This document shows positions 10,917 through 21,261 of a stretch of DNA of 64,000 nt, one piece after another. The stretch is from Agapetus fuscipes. Its lineage: Eukaryota; Arthropoda; Insecta; Trichoptera; Glossosomatidae. The stretch covers positions 16,496,342 to 16,560,341 of the forward strand of contig OX637335.1 of assembly GCA_951799405.1 (NCBI GenBank), read 5' to 3'. Numbering within the stretch: the first letter of the stretch is position 1; each line of letters begins with the position of its first letter. The position numbers and the translations under genes were made by a program. The notes under the pieces are model-generated. The model saw nothing but the letters and a program-made list of their open reading frames with translations. It was not told where the DNA came from and did not search any database.

Positions 10917-11047
10917 CTAAGTATAAAACGTAGCGTTTAAATTCTACAAATAAGAATGCATCGAAACTGAAGCAGTATCTCTAGGCAGCGTATCCATTTT
11001 TGTTTAAACGTTGTGGTAGAGTTAACACGTAATATTTTATACTCGGT
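10917..11047. mobile_element. Palindromic MITE family C
   Basis: The terminal phrase AGTATAAAACGTAGCGTTTA is answered by TAACACGTAATATTTTATAC and TCGG. Other members: 21969-22107, 28249-28393, 52084-52206 (one arm) and a fragment near 33288-33340. Confidence 0.65.
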
Positions 11048-11340
11048 TTACAGAACTGGGGCGACAAGTGGAAGGACCGCAGGTGGTCAAGTTGATGGAT
11101 TTGTGCAGTAATTCTGCTGCAGTATGTTCCAGGATTTAAAAACAATTAGGTTGAGGGTATTTTATTTAAAGTGGATTAAATCAGTAAAAAAGAAAATGAA
11201 TACAAGCAGTGGTAGAAATAACGAAATTGAAAAATGTAAGATAGTAAAATGATAAAAATCCCAGCAAACATAAGAGGAGTCAAATCAAGTACACATGTAT
11301 TTTATTTTACATACCTATATCTGGGCACATAATTTCTGTC

Positions 11341-11597
11341 TAAAATCTAAGTTGCAAAGATATATTAACATTCAAAGTTCATATCAAATGCATGCCCTCA
11401 AACAAACATGTGTAAGTTCGCGTGTAAGTTGTGCTGAAAGTGTAGTTGAAAATTAAAAGCCAAACCTCAAGAAAACATACACCCTGCAACTTTTGCGCAC
11501 CTACCCTGAAACAGGGGTGATATTGGCAAAGTGAACCATTTTTTACAGTTTGGGTGGTCACTGCTCAGCCTCATACCAATCTAAACGTCAAGGAATG
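11341..11597 (-). repeat. Family X copy
   Basis: Full-length reverse copy from 'atctaagttgcaaagatata' to 'cagcctcataccaatctaaa'. Its left part up to 11421 lies outside the 913-bp duplication, so the copy is older than that event. Confidence 0.85.
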
Positions 11598-11744
11598 AAA
11601 ACGGAAGTTAAACGGAAGGAAAAACTTGCAAAACAATATTTAAGTAATTGTTAAGTTTTCTGTAAAGGTAATAAAATAAATGCTTACGACTGCTGTATGT
11701 TGTCTTACAATAAACATCTTATACGAAAACTTAAACAACGACCG

Positions 11745-12170
11745 TAACTCTTACCGCCTTGCTCTGAAATAGGGGTATAGAACTGTACTCTGCCATCGTT
11801 CCTCTAGGGGTGGCAGGTACTTCCGCAGATGCGTCTTTTTTAAAAATAGATTTGTGAAGAGGAATGCAATCCACCAACCTATTCTGACTGGCCAGAAACA
11901 GGTATTAATATCATCAATTTATAATTCATTATTGTTTAATTATTATTATTGATCAATTATTTAATTATATTTTTTTTCTGTCCTTATATCTTTCATCTCT
12001 ACAACAATCATCACTTTCTTCATGCATGCTCTTCTCTTATTCTCACTCTGCAGGTTCTATTCTTTCGCAATCTATCTAATTTAGTCCATCCATTCCTTCT
12101 TCCGTCTTTTCATACCTCGCTTTTCTCTGACATTTTCTCTGTGGTGATAAAGTGAATATTTTTTACAGAA
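11745..12170 (-). pseudogene. LINE ORF2 C-terminal remnant (copied again at 12658-13083)
   Basis: Minus-strand translation in shifting frames gives K-E-W-M-D-x-I-R-x-I-A-K-E, then R-A-C-M-K-K-V-M and E-M-K-D-I-R-T-E-K, then A-T-P-R-G-T-M-A-E. The same order recurs at 13956, 20126, 14905, 35978 and 42520. It is the tail of a LINE protein (WxDQIEEI... LDEMKEVCKDRxKWR... LAxPSGMxTELQLQ). Stops and frame changes show it is inactive. Confidence 0.6.
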
Positions 12171-12334
12171 TGGATGATTGACCATTGTATTCACTTTGCA
12201 AGAGTTCTATATAATATAGTTCATCTTCAGATTTAATTCAAGACATACATTTAATATACATAAAATTAGACTTCTTCACGCAAATACATACGGACCGACT
12301 TTAACAGCTCTCGAGACTATAGAAGTTAAAAAAA

Positions 12335-12510
12335 GTGTAAGTTGAGCTGAAAGTGTAGTTGAAAATTAAAAGCCAAACCTCAAAAAAACATACACCCTGC
12401 AACTTTTGCGCACCTACCCTGAAACAGGGGTGATATTGGCAAAGTGAACCATTTTTTACAGTTTGAGTGGTCACTGCTCAGCCTCATACCAATCTAAACG
12501 TCAAGGACTG
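12335..12510 (-). repeat. Family X 5' part (duplicated copy)
   Basis: The same sequence as 11422-11597 with a few substitutions. Its 3' part is absent because the duplication unit starts inside the element. Confidence 0.85.
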
Positions 12511-13439
12511 AAAACGGAAGTTAAACGGAAGGAAAAGCTTGCAAAACAATATTTAAGTAATTGTTAAGTTCTCTGTAAAGGTAATAAAATAAATGCTTAC
12601 GACTGCTGTATGTTGTCTTACAATAAACATCTTATACGAAAACTTAAACAACGACCGTAACTCTTACCGCCTTGCTCTGAAATAGGGGTATAGAACTGTA
12701 CTCTGCCATCGTTCCTCTAGGGGTGGCAGGTACTTCCGCAGATGCGTCTTTTTTAAAAATAGATTTGTGAAGAGGAATGCAATCCACCAACCTATTCTGA
12801 CTGGCCAGAAACAGGTATTAATATCATCAATTTATAATTCATTATTGTTTAATTATTATTATTGATCAATTAATTAATTATATTTTTTTTCTGTCCTTAT
12901 ATCTTTCATCTCTACAACAATCATCACTTTCTTCATGCATGCTCTTCTCTTATTCTCACTCTGCAGGTTCTATTCTTTCGCAATCTATCTAATTTAGTCC
13001 ATCCATTCCTTCTTCCGTCTTTTCATACCTCGCTTTTCTCTGACATTTTCTCTGTGGTGATAAAGTGAATATTTTTTACAGAATGGATGATTGACCATTG
13101 TATTCACTTTGCAAGAGTTCTATATAATATAGTTCATCTTCAGATTTAATTCAAGACATACATTTAATATACATAAAATTAGACTTCTTCACGCAAATAC
13201 ATACGGACCGACTTTAACAGCTCTCGAGACTATAGAAGTTAAAAAAATCAAATTCTGTTATTCCCGATTAAATCACTTTTTGATGCTTAATCCATCTACT
13301 CTCCTGACCTTGTTTCCAAGAAATAATAATACTTGCGTCACTAGAAATTCCAGCGCCCTGTCCCCTTACTCACCCCTCCCACCCTCCACTTCTCCCAGCC
13401 CTTAAAGGAATGATGCACTAATTTTATTTTATTTGGTTA

Positions 13440-13510
13440 GTAATATTTTGTACCTGATGATGGTAACATTGTTTTCGAAACCAAGTTGTTGCAAAAACAT
13501 TAGTAAATTT
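13440..13510 (+). ncRNA. Hammerhead-like core, isolated
   Basis: CTGATGA (13454-13460), an imperfect stem-loop (GGTAAC against GTTTTC), then GAAAC (13477-13481). It is preceded by TTTTATTTTATTTGG and followed by CCAAGTTGTTGC. The core bases match the hammerhead consensus, but stems I and III were not confirmed. Confidence 0.4.
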
Positions 13511-13955
13511 TACTCGCCCCGTAACAATATACAAATTGTTTCTTTTTTTAAATATTTACAATGCAATAATTAATCAATTAAAAAACATTTAAAAAAGTTC
13601 TAAACATTCATTTGGTTAACCCAGGTAAACCCAAACAACAATTTCCATTCACCACCGTGTCTTTAGATGAAAAAAAAAACTAAAAAAACCTCTCGTTTTA
13701 TCTCCTAAAGAAACATCGTGAGGAGATTTTTTAACTACGTTTGTAAGATTTCTTAGATAGTGCAGCCACGACTGGCAAGACAAAGAATCGACTGCATTTC
13801 TTTCAGTGGAATGGCGTAGCAAGGAGATAAAGGATTCAATATAAACCATACAATGGTCAGAGCTTTTGTTAGAGTAATGATTGAATCCAAAAACGATGCA
13901 CGTAAGTTCATTTCATTCTTTGTAATGAAGATGATGCTCCTAATTCCCAATTTAA
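13511..13955. other. unassigned DNA
   Basis: No recognised gene. Small frames on both strands (13649-13950) overlap and show no domain. Confidence 0.35.
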
Positions 13956-14205
13956 TCTGTAACTGTAACTCTGTCGCAATTCCGCTAGAGGTAGCCAGAG
14001 TTTCTTGGAGCTGCCTCCATTTTTTTCTATCCTTTCATACCTCTTTCAATTCATTAATATCCATCACCGTTTTTTGTATTTTTTCTTCTTTTACGCTCAC
14101 TTTATATATCCCATTCTTTCACAATCTCCTCAATCTGATCACTCCATAATTTTCTTGGTCTTCGTTCGTTTTCTTAACAAATCTGTGCAATTAACACTGA
14201 TATGG
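13956..14205 (-). pseudogene. LINE ORF2 C-terminal remnant
   Basis: The minus strand reads, with frameshifts, R-T-K-K-I-M-E/W-S-D-Q-I-E-E-I-V-K-E-W-D-I, then M-D-I-N-E-L-K-E-V, K-D-R-K-K-W-R-Q-L-Q-E-T-L-A-T-S-S-G-I-A-T-E-L-Q-L-Q. This is the clearest view of the family's C-terminal signature in the window. It is degraded by stops. Confidence 0.7.
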
Positions 14206-14711
14206 TCGAATTAGAAAGCAATCATAATGTTGTTAATCAAATCCAGAAAATCCATGGCTCATCCGCCACCTAAAGTCAAATTCCATTAAGAAAACGATGA
14301 TGTGTAGATCATGTTTACATTAAATGTTTTCTGAATAACACTGTTTATCCTTTCTATTGTGAAAAAGCCATGTGTTTTATTTCAATCTTCCATTTTTATT
14401 ACCTTTTTTATCATCCCATAAGGATACAATAATGTAAGCGTTAGCGAACAAAAATTGTACCCTTCGTAAATGGAAAACAAAACGAGAAGTTATTGAATTA
14501 TACTTTAATCTTCGCTGTAATATTACGTCTCGCTCGTTGCGAAGCGGAAACGCACGGAAAGAAAGAGAAAAGATCATTAATCATTCCGTGTTAATGTGGT
14601 ATTAAATACCCATTCATGTCTGATATAGTTCAACAAGTTGCACGGGAATGTTCTGCCATTTGAATTCAACGATTATGAAATGTGTAATTTACCATACAAA
14701 ATTGAAATATC
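14206..14711. other. unassigned DNA
   Basis: Nothing recognised in this AT-rich stretch. Confidence 0.35.
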
Positions 14712-14904
14712 TGTAATCTAAAGGTGCAAAGATATGTTACATTTAAGATTCATAACATGCATTCGCATAAGCAGTCACAATTTAGTTCACACATACACAG
14801 CTGCATGTGGACTTCAAAAAGCGACATCAAAACCCAATCTCAAATGGACGTAAGCCCTGCAACTCTTGCCGACGCGACGTTCCCTTAAACATAGGTGACA
14901 TTGG
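14712..14904 (-). repeat. Family X copy, 5' truncated
   Basis: Reverse copy from 'aaaggtgcaaagatatg' to 'aggtgacattggtaaaatgag'. It lacks the first ~60 bp of the family and abuts a LINE C-terminal fragment. Confidence 0.75.
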
Positions 14905-15001
14905 TAAAATGAGCAAAGACAAAACAAAGTGGAGACACATTTATGAGGTACTGGCCATCCTTAATGGAATGACAGCTAGATGCAAGGACAAGTACAGATA
15001 A
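14905..15001 (+). pseudogene. LINE ORF2 C-terminal fragment
   Basis: Reads D-K-T-K-W-R-H-I-Y-E-V-L-A-I-L-N-G-M-T-A, matching the KDRxKWRxIxExLAxPSGMxTE signature, in one open frame ending at a stop at 15001. The 64-codon frame starting at 14807 is a chance fusion of X with this fragment. Confidence 0.6.
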
Positions 15002-15109
15002 AGTCATGCAAACACAGAACATGTCATTTTCGGAAACAAACATTTTTGTGGCTAAGTTGCATATTTTTTTTATAAATTAATTAAGGATGTAAAAGGATAC
15101 CAAACAGAA

Positions 15110-15535
15110 AGCCTTTTAAACGCGCGTCAAGGCGTCAGCGTTAAAGCACCTTAACGTTGCCTACTTTTTATTTGAACGGCTTGGGCGTTATTTAGTCGTC
15201 GTCGTCACCATTACCTAGGAAAATCTTGACATTGTCGAAACATTTTTATAAGCAAAGTTCATTGTTTACAAGAATCGGTGTTTTCGAACACATTCAATTA
15301 AAATTTCAGTCAACATTTTGAATTTTGACATAAAAAAACACACCAGGCGTCAAAAACATATACAGATATCCAACGCGACGTCCATCCTCAATGACAGAGC
15401 GTCGCGTACTGGTAGTGTGTCTACGCTGTTTGACAGGTGTATGCATGCTCAGTACAACACATCGCAGCGCTATGGAGCGACGCATGTGGGGGACGCTTTA
15501 ACGCCTTGACGCGCGCTAAAAACACTACCAGTTTG
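15110..15535. mobile_element. Non-autonomous TIR element with subterminal GACGC motifs
   Basis: Terminal inverted repeats: AAACGCGCGTCAAGGCGT then CAGCGTTAAAGC on the left, and GCTTTAACGCCTTGACGCGC on the right. Inside, GCGTC/GACGC recurs (aggcgtcaaa, cgcgacgtcc, agcgtcgcgt, gcgacgcatg, gggggacgct), more densely toward the right end. No transposase frame. The superfamily could not be decided. Confidence 0.65.
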
Positions 15536-16010
15536 ACAAAGCCCTAAACCTCCAAAAAATGACTCTCACAAATAATTTACTTTAGAAAGGTTTTCCCTTG
15601 AAAAAGATTTAAAGTTGCAAGTCTCTTCTCTTGGAAGTTGATATTATTTCCGATGCTCGCGGAGACTGGAGAAATTCATTTGACCAAGTTTTCGGCTGCC
15701 CTAATGGTATTTTAACTTTATAATTTATCAAGTTAGTGAAGTCAGAGCTTTCGGTGACAAGCTTCCTGCCCATTTTGAAAAATTAAATGAATCATCTTGT
15801 TTTCAGTTCTTCTTGGTTTTTTTTTTTTGTTGTAACTTAAAACAATTTACAATTTTTTAACTCATATTAAAAAGAGTTAAAATCACAAAAGGACTAGCTT
15901 ACGGGTTATTTTGTGGCTTTTTAAGATCAATGGAAAATAACATCCTTTTCATAAAACATATATTATTATTTGGATTTTATACGTCTCTTTTTTACATATT
16001 TTATACATTT
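15536..16010. other. unassigned DNA
   Basis: AT-rich, without a recognised repeat or gene. Confidence 0.35.
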
Positions 16011-16013
16011 ATT

Positions 16014-16300
16014 CCTTGATTTATTGGTTGATATGATTTTTTGACCACCATGCTGTACAAACTTGGTTCACTTTTGCCAATGCCACCTCGGTTTCAGGGA
16101 AGTTGGCAGGAGTTTATATTTGATGATGATGATGAGTTGATGATTTCTTTATAGCGCCGTTTCGTGATGTAGTCACTCCAAGGGCGCTGGAATGAGGTTT
16201 GGTTTATTTTGCAAGTACACATGCGGAATATGCGTGAATTTATACGTGTTTGCTTGATCATATATATTTTATGTGAATCCTTAATACTGACATAGATTAT
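16014..16300 (+). repeat. Family X copy, interrupted
   Basis: Starts CCTTGATTTATTGGTTG and ends near 'taatactgacatagatta'; a ~70-bp foreign piece (16117-16187) splits it between 'ggcaggagtttatat' and 'gaggtttggttt'. Confidence 0.75.
16117..16187 (-). repeat. Minimal LINE 3' tail inserted in X
   Basis: On the minus strand: CCAGCGCCCTTGGAGTGACT, then ACGGCGCTATAAAG, then a short ATC repeat. The GCGCTATA-plus-trinucleotide ending is typical of L2-type LINE and SINE tails, so this looks like an extremely 5'-truncated insertion. Confidence 0.55.
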
Positions 16301-17324
16301 ACAATGAAAAATATTTGACCGTCTGATCAGCTGATTACGCGCGGCCATGTTTTCTCGCTCTCTTGATTGGTATATTATATGGACTGCTGTGCTTGTTTCA
16401 ATATTAGCTGAAAACCATATTGTGGTGATGTGTGCTAGCTGTAATACTTGTCATGATTAACAAAGTCTATGTACCTGATAATACTGGGTAGGCTACTGGT
16501 TTATCCTGTTGATAATTGTACAAGGGATTCGAATCAGCTGTGTTGATGACGTCATTATTTGTCTGTGTGTATAATATTGTTGTACATATGTACAAATGAT
16601 TATTATATATTATAAGTAGAAATAATATTAAGCCATAAGTTTATCATTTTTTAGAACTGAAGGCTTTTATTTACACAAGCATAAATTTGCCTCTACGCTA
16701 TGCACGCCGCTGGTACATTTTATAGGTTTATTGGGCAAGAACGGCCATTAAATTTTAAGTCTATGTAATAATATTGTCTAGACCTGAGCCGGGGTCGGTC
16801 TACGTATAATATTATTCAGATTGGTGTAGAATTTTAAAAGTGCGTTTCAGACCAGAATAGTGTGAGATAGGTAGTTGTTACACATTTTTCACACCGCACG
16901 AATTTTATCTGGTTTGTCTATGGTTTCATATGGGCTGGATAAAGCGTGTGTAAGTTTTCACATATCGCCAAAAATTATAAGATATTCGATCTGGTTTCGG
17001 ATAGAAAATAATTAACCAGCCGGACAGAATTTGTTCTATGTGAAGAGGCTCTTAATGGAACATGTACTATGCAATTTTAGTGTCAAATTTGTATAAAATC
17101 AGTATCATATTGTGTAGTCAAACAGCGTCGAGTTGTCTATCAAAAAAGCGTCAAATTGTCTATTAAAATAGTGTAATATTGAGACAGTGTTGTCTTGTTC
17201 TTGCTCCTCATTTCTGTGGGTTGCAACCCTTGTGGAAGCAACCACTCTCTCTCTCTCTTGACTGCGCTGCCTGCAGAGATTCAACTACCGAGACCACTTA
17301 CCCCTTTAGAGACAAATTACCAAT
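16301..17324. other. unassigned DNA
   Basis: No gene recognised. There is a short CT run at 17248-17259 and repeats of 'cgtcaaattgtctat' near 17125-17166, otherwise nothing distinctive. Confidence 0.35.
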
Positions 17325-17397
17325 AACCACTTGCAACTTAACAACTCCACTAAAAACTTACCACCACTTACTACTTTACTAATCACTAACCACTTTA
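17325..17397. repeat. Degenerate TTAC-type tandem repeat
   Basis: Phrases CACTTACTACTTTACTAA and CACTAACCACTT repeat here and again at 18310-18440. They look like decayed relatives of the heptamer array at 3655-4056. Confidence 0.55.
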
Positions 17398-17476
17398 GAG
17401 GGCTTTTGAGGTGGGTGTGACTCACACACAAACAGGGCTCACCAAATAAATCAGCCTCATATTATTATTATTATTT
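17398..17476 (+). repeat. 3' tail shared by the LINE and SINE Ya
   Basis: AGAGGGCTTTTGAGGTG, then GACTCACACACAAACAGGGC and AAATAAATCAGCCTCAT followed by ATT repeats. This is the 3' end of the LINE at 46826-48570 and of Ya. 'AATCAGCCT' matches the LINE version (Ya has AATCATCCT), so it is probably a severely 5'-truncated LINE copy. Confidence 0.7.
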
Positions 17477-17499
17477 TTTTTTTTGAAAAGTTTTAGCGG

Positions 17500-17650
17500 A
17501 AACATTGTAGAACTTCATTTTAATTATTAAAAAATGATAACTAACTTTGTTTAGTTCTACTTTATTTATTTTTATTTAGTTACAAACAAAAATAACGAGT
17601 TGTGACCGGTTTCGGCCTCTTGGCCATCCTCAGAGAAACTGAAATCTTAA
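17500..17650 (-). ncRNA. Hammerhead-like motif with conserved core
   Basis: The minus strand reads CTGAGGA, T, GGCC-AAGA-GGCC (perfect stem II), GAAAC, CGGTC. All core positions C3-A9 and GAAA are present. Downstream on that strand come AAATAAATAAAGTAGAAC and an AT-rich tail, the same arrangement as the other Penelope-type ends here. Confidence 0.6.
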
Positions 17651-18116
17651 AATAATGGGAGACTATATAAAGTTACTTTATAATTGTTCATAATTTTGTA
17701 TTGTTCGTTGTTACGGGTTAAATTTACTTAAATTTATTCTTAGTAAATTTCCTACTCTTCACTTAACTATTTGTTTTTGTCCATACTGTTCTTAGTATAC
17801 AACTTGATAAATTCACAAAGCTATTCTTTATAATTTTTCTGATTTCTCCTAATTCTACTGTGTGTATAATATTCATTTTGCTTTATATAGTCTAATATTA
17901 TTATTATTAACCACTTTCTACTTTACTTCTTCTTCGTCGAGTCAGACACTACACTGTTTTTGCACAGTGTCAGGCAACCTCCACCGTTCCATCATTACCC
18001 TCCATTAGGTCGGTCAGTGAGCAGCTTGTTGGGCAGGCCGGACAGATCCGCAGATAATCCATGGACTGTTGGGCTCCGCATCCGCAGAGGGTGGTGTCAT
18101 CTTGATGTAGCATTCC
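17651..18116. other. unassigned DNA
   Basis: AT-rich to 17940, then a GC-richer patch (17940-18110) with a short frame 'MHSVRQPPPFHHYPPLG' continuing into MITE A. No domain seen. Confidence 0.35.
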
Positions 18117-18282
18117 CCAGGGCTGGAAGTTTCATCACCACGGTAATTCTTACCTACCGAATATCTGTATGAAAACTCATGAGCTGTTCACTTGCGGCTA
18201 TCTTGGATTGACAGGTCTTCATACAAATATTACCGATATTGGTACGTAAGAATTACCGTGGTGATGAGACTTCCAGCCCTGG
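18117..18282. mobile_element. Palindromic MITE family A, best copy
   Basis: Starts CCAGGGCTGGAAGTTTCATC and ends GATGAGACTTCCAGCCCTGG; the outer 10 bp are exact inverted repeats. The centre has GAGCTGTTCACTTGCGG and CTTGGATTGACAGG. Flanks TTCC and TCAT show no clear target duplication. Confidence 0.85.
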
Positions 18283-18881
18283 TCATCATGTTATAACGAG
18301 CTCTGCCAAAACCCGTTTTCTCTTTACTAAACACTAACCACTTACTGCTTAACTAAGCACTTACCACTTACTACTTTACTAAACACTAACCACTTACTAC
18401 TTTACTAAACACTTACAACTTACTACTTTACTAAGCACTTACCGACCAAAAATTGAAACTTAAAACTTGCCAACTGTCTTTGACTGCGGTTGCCCATGGG
18501 CTTAGTGGGAGCAGATGCTGTACCGCCATTATGCGAGCGGGTGATTTATCATTGAGCATGCTTCATTTTTCTGTTTCTGCCTCTATTGCGCGTTGTCTGC
18601 TGGAATATTCCCTGAAATATTATGCGAAGAAACAAAATTCAAGGGATGATGATAAACAAAAAGTTGAGTCGTAAAAATGTAAAGTTGTCGGTCTGATGTG
18701 TTTTGAAAATTTTGAAGAAAAGCAAAAAAAAAGATTTCTGTGCTTTTATTTTTAGAATGCTTAGAAATAATATTATACATAAATTTACACTAGGCAATTT
18801 TAAAGACATTTTTAAAAACATGTACATAAATACCAGGGGCTAATTTTTGTTTTTGTAATTGTTTTGTCTTACAATGTAATC

Positions 18882-19125
18882 CGGTGCATAGCTCAGATGG
18901 TAGAGTGCTTGCATTCTATGCCGATAGCTCGGGTTAGAATCCCACCGAGGGTGTCAGAAAGTATATTCTGGTTTCGTTGATTAGGTATTTAAAAGCAAAA
19001 GTAAAATACCGGCAAGTTTACTCAGCCTTCACAAGAAATGCGTACCAGCTCCCTCGCTGGGAAGCCCCAACTTCAACTGACGTGGCTGGCGTAAGGCGGG
19101 CGCCCTTATGTGTTTAAATAAATAG
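18882..19125 (+). repeat. SINE family Z (reference entry)
   Basis: The tRNA-like head has A box TAGCTCAGATGG and B box GGTTAGAATCC, with the stem region GCTTGCATTCTATGCCGA. The body contains AAAATACCGGCAAGTTTACT then CAGCCTTCACAAGAAATG and ends near 'ggctggcgtaaggc'. Internal Pol III promoter boxes and the absence of an ORF mark it as tRNA-derived. Other copies: 34887-35137, 20640-20755 (3' half), and within both Helitrons. Confidence 0.85.
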
Positions 19126-19483
19126 GATTCCATTTCTTTTTTTCTTTCGATAAACAATAAAATAACCATCACTCTTTTTAAGCATGTTCTTGTATTTATT
19201 TCATTCTGTAGATTCCGGTTATTTAAAATTACACTTTTTTGATCGATCCATTCTTTTTTCAGTATTTGCTTTCCCCCCATTACATTATGTTTGTAAAATT
19301 AAACAATCCATATGTGCCGCATACTATGATGAACGAAAACATTTAAAAAATACAATATTAACACTTAATCTTTTCTTTGTTTACAGGTAAGGTGCACTAC
19401 ACATCATATGCTTGAAAATAGAGAAAAAGCTGCGATCCTTAATCAAAAGGTAAAAAATTATACATTTTCTTAGTAAAACTCGT

Positions 19484-19661
19484 TCCTCGACTAATTGTTT
19501 GATATGATGCTAATGCAAAAATGGTTTACTCTACCAATGTCACTTCTGTTTCAGGAAAGGTCAGAAACACTTGTAAGGCTTACGTTCCAGTGTGGAATTG
19601 GCAAATGTGAACCAAGCTTGTACTTGATTGGATCAGCTTCATATTAACGTCGTAGTCAAGG
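19484..19661. repeat. Two family X fragments, head to head
   Basis: 19484-19592 is the plus-strand 5' part (cgttcctcgactaattg to ggcttacgttcca). 19593-19661 is the minus-strand 5' part (ggcaaatgtgaaccaagc to 'cgtagtcaagga'). The two form an imperfect inverted repeat. Confidence 0.65.
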
Positions 19662-20125
19662 AAAAAAATACTAAAACCTTAAAATTGTACTATTTTTTAA
19701 CTGTCAGTTTTATCAAAAAATACTTCTGCAGATCCGTTAAATGGTTGCGTTTACTTCTAAAGAGACGTTTAAATATTTTTTAAAGGTTGAAAAAAGTTAC
19801 AAATGAAAAGAGTGAAGAAAAAGGAGAAAGCCATTCATCTTATAATCGCTGTCACAATGATGTTAATGCTGGCCATATATATTTGTGAATGGAATAGCCC
19901 AATAAATTTCCGAGTGGAGGCATCCAATTGAATATATCATGGCAATACCGATTCCCGACGTTTCTTGGTATTTTGTATTATGCCAGATGGCCGGCGTATT
20001 TGTTGCCCACTTCCCCTTTTTCCTCATTCCCCCGTTTTCCCTATTTCCCGATTTCTCCAAATCCCCACTTTTCCGTTTCCCCCATAACCTACATTCCTAC
20101 TTCCTTCGAGTATTTACACCCACTG
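19662..20125. other. unassigned DNA
   Basis: Contains a C/T-rich stretch (20000-20090, repeated 'ttcccc'). No gene. Confidence 0.35.
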
Positions 20126-20450
20126 TGCCTGTAACTGTAACGCTGTCGCCATGCCACTAAGGGTGGGCATAATATTTGCAGAGCCTGCACCACTTATTTT
20201 TACCCTGACATACTTCTATTAATTCATTCATATCCATAACTTTTTTGACATTTCCTTCTTTTACATTTTACTCCGTATATTTCATACCTTCACAATTTCA
20301 ATTATTTGATCAAGTCATTCATTTTTCCGTATTTCCCTTACCCTCTTACATCTTACATTTTTTCAGTACATACTCTTTGTCAATCGTCTAACATCCATTC
20401 TTTCTGCCCTAACCACCTTATTATATTCTTTTGTAGATTAGTCCCCCCTG
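20126..20450 (-). pseudogene. LINE ORF2 C-terminal remnant
   Basis: Minus-strand reading K-K-V-M-D-M-N-E-L-I-E-V-C-Q-G-K-N-K-W-C-R-L, preceded by a degenerate D-Q-I region. It ends at the 'gtaactgtaacgctgtcgcc' block shared with 13958, 11750 and 22724. Frameshifted and inactive. Confidence 0.6.
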
Positions 20451-20464
20451 TGTCTTTAATTATA

Positions 20465-20535
20465 GTTGCAAGGAGGCCAATTTGAAGAGGCTCTGGCCAC
20501 CCCTAGAAGAATGGTGACAGAGTTACAGTTACAGT
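20465..20535 (+). pseudogene. Short LINE C-terminal end
   Basis: 'gaagaggctctggccacccctagaag' followed by 'agttacagttacagttgcag' is the plus-strand counterpart of the terminal LAxPSGMxTELQLQ block. Confidence 0.5.
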
Positions 20536-20639
20536 TGCAGAAGGATATATTTACTTACATCAATGTTTTATGCCCACAAGCAGACATGCGAAAATTCGCG
20601 GCTTCTTAAGCGCTCACTCATTGTCCTAAAAGAGGTCAC

Positions 20640-20755
20640 GTGTGCTAAGTGAAACCTATTTATTTTTTTAAGCAAGGAAAGTCATGCATGGGTTTTCCTT
20701 CTCCCGATGGGATAGGTTCTTATTTCTTGTGAAGGCTGAGCTAGCCCTGTAGTCT
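20640..20755 (-). repeat. SINE family Z, 3' half
   Basis: AACCTATTTATTTTTTTAAG ... TTATTTCTTGTGAAGGCTGA matches the body of the Z copy at 34887-35137. The tRNA head is absent. Confidence 0.6.
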
Positions 20756-21261
20756 CTAGTCATTTACAAACTCGTATATTTGATAAATAATTTCTTTCTA
20801 CGGCCTTCCCTTCCATGTTTACCTTCGACATACTCTTTGATGTTTTTTTTTCAATCAGTCTTTCTAAATGCCCGAACCATCACATTTGTACTCTTTTTCC
20901 TACCCAGTTCATCAGTAAGCCCCAAAATCCACTGTTTTCCACATTCAAACTTCTCTGAAATCTTCATTTCTTTCCTAAACCTCCACTCTCTGAGTTTCCC
21001 CAATTCTACTCTGAACGCCTACGACTCCCCCCTCCTCACTCTTTCTTGTTGTGGAAACCTTGTTCAAAGGCCGCTCAGATTGGGACAGAAAACAAAGTAA
21101 ATAAGTTAAATAAATGCGTTCCAGAGAAGACAAATTTGCACGACGCTATTTAAAATTCACAACCCAAACACATAAAAACAAAGACTTTTGTTGCACCATT
21201 TTCAAAAAGAAGATGCATTCTACGAATATGATTTATAAATCTGTAATCTTTTATAAAATCT
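20756..21261. other. unassigned pyrimidine-rich DNA
   Basis: C/T-rich on the plus strand (20780-21060), giving a 106-codon frame rich in Phe, Ser, Leu and Pro. That composition follows from the base bias, so it is not called as coding. Confidence 0.4.

Larger units (their letters stand above)
11422..13247. repeat. Tandem duplication, two 913-bp units
   Basis: Units 11422-12334 and 12335-13247 run in the same direction and differ at only about eight positions that I noticed by eye, so they are over 99% identical. Each unit holds most of an X copy (minus) and a LINE 3' remnant. Both start GTGTAAGTTG and end in a run of seven A. It is either very recent or an assembly duplication. Confidence 0.9.

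Noticed and set aside
14807..15001. 64-codon frame as a small protein
   Set aside because: Fusion of reverse X with a LINE C-terminal fragment.
17179..17382. 67-codon plus-strand frame
   Set aside because: Overlaps a CT run and the degenerate TTAC repeat; no domain.
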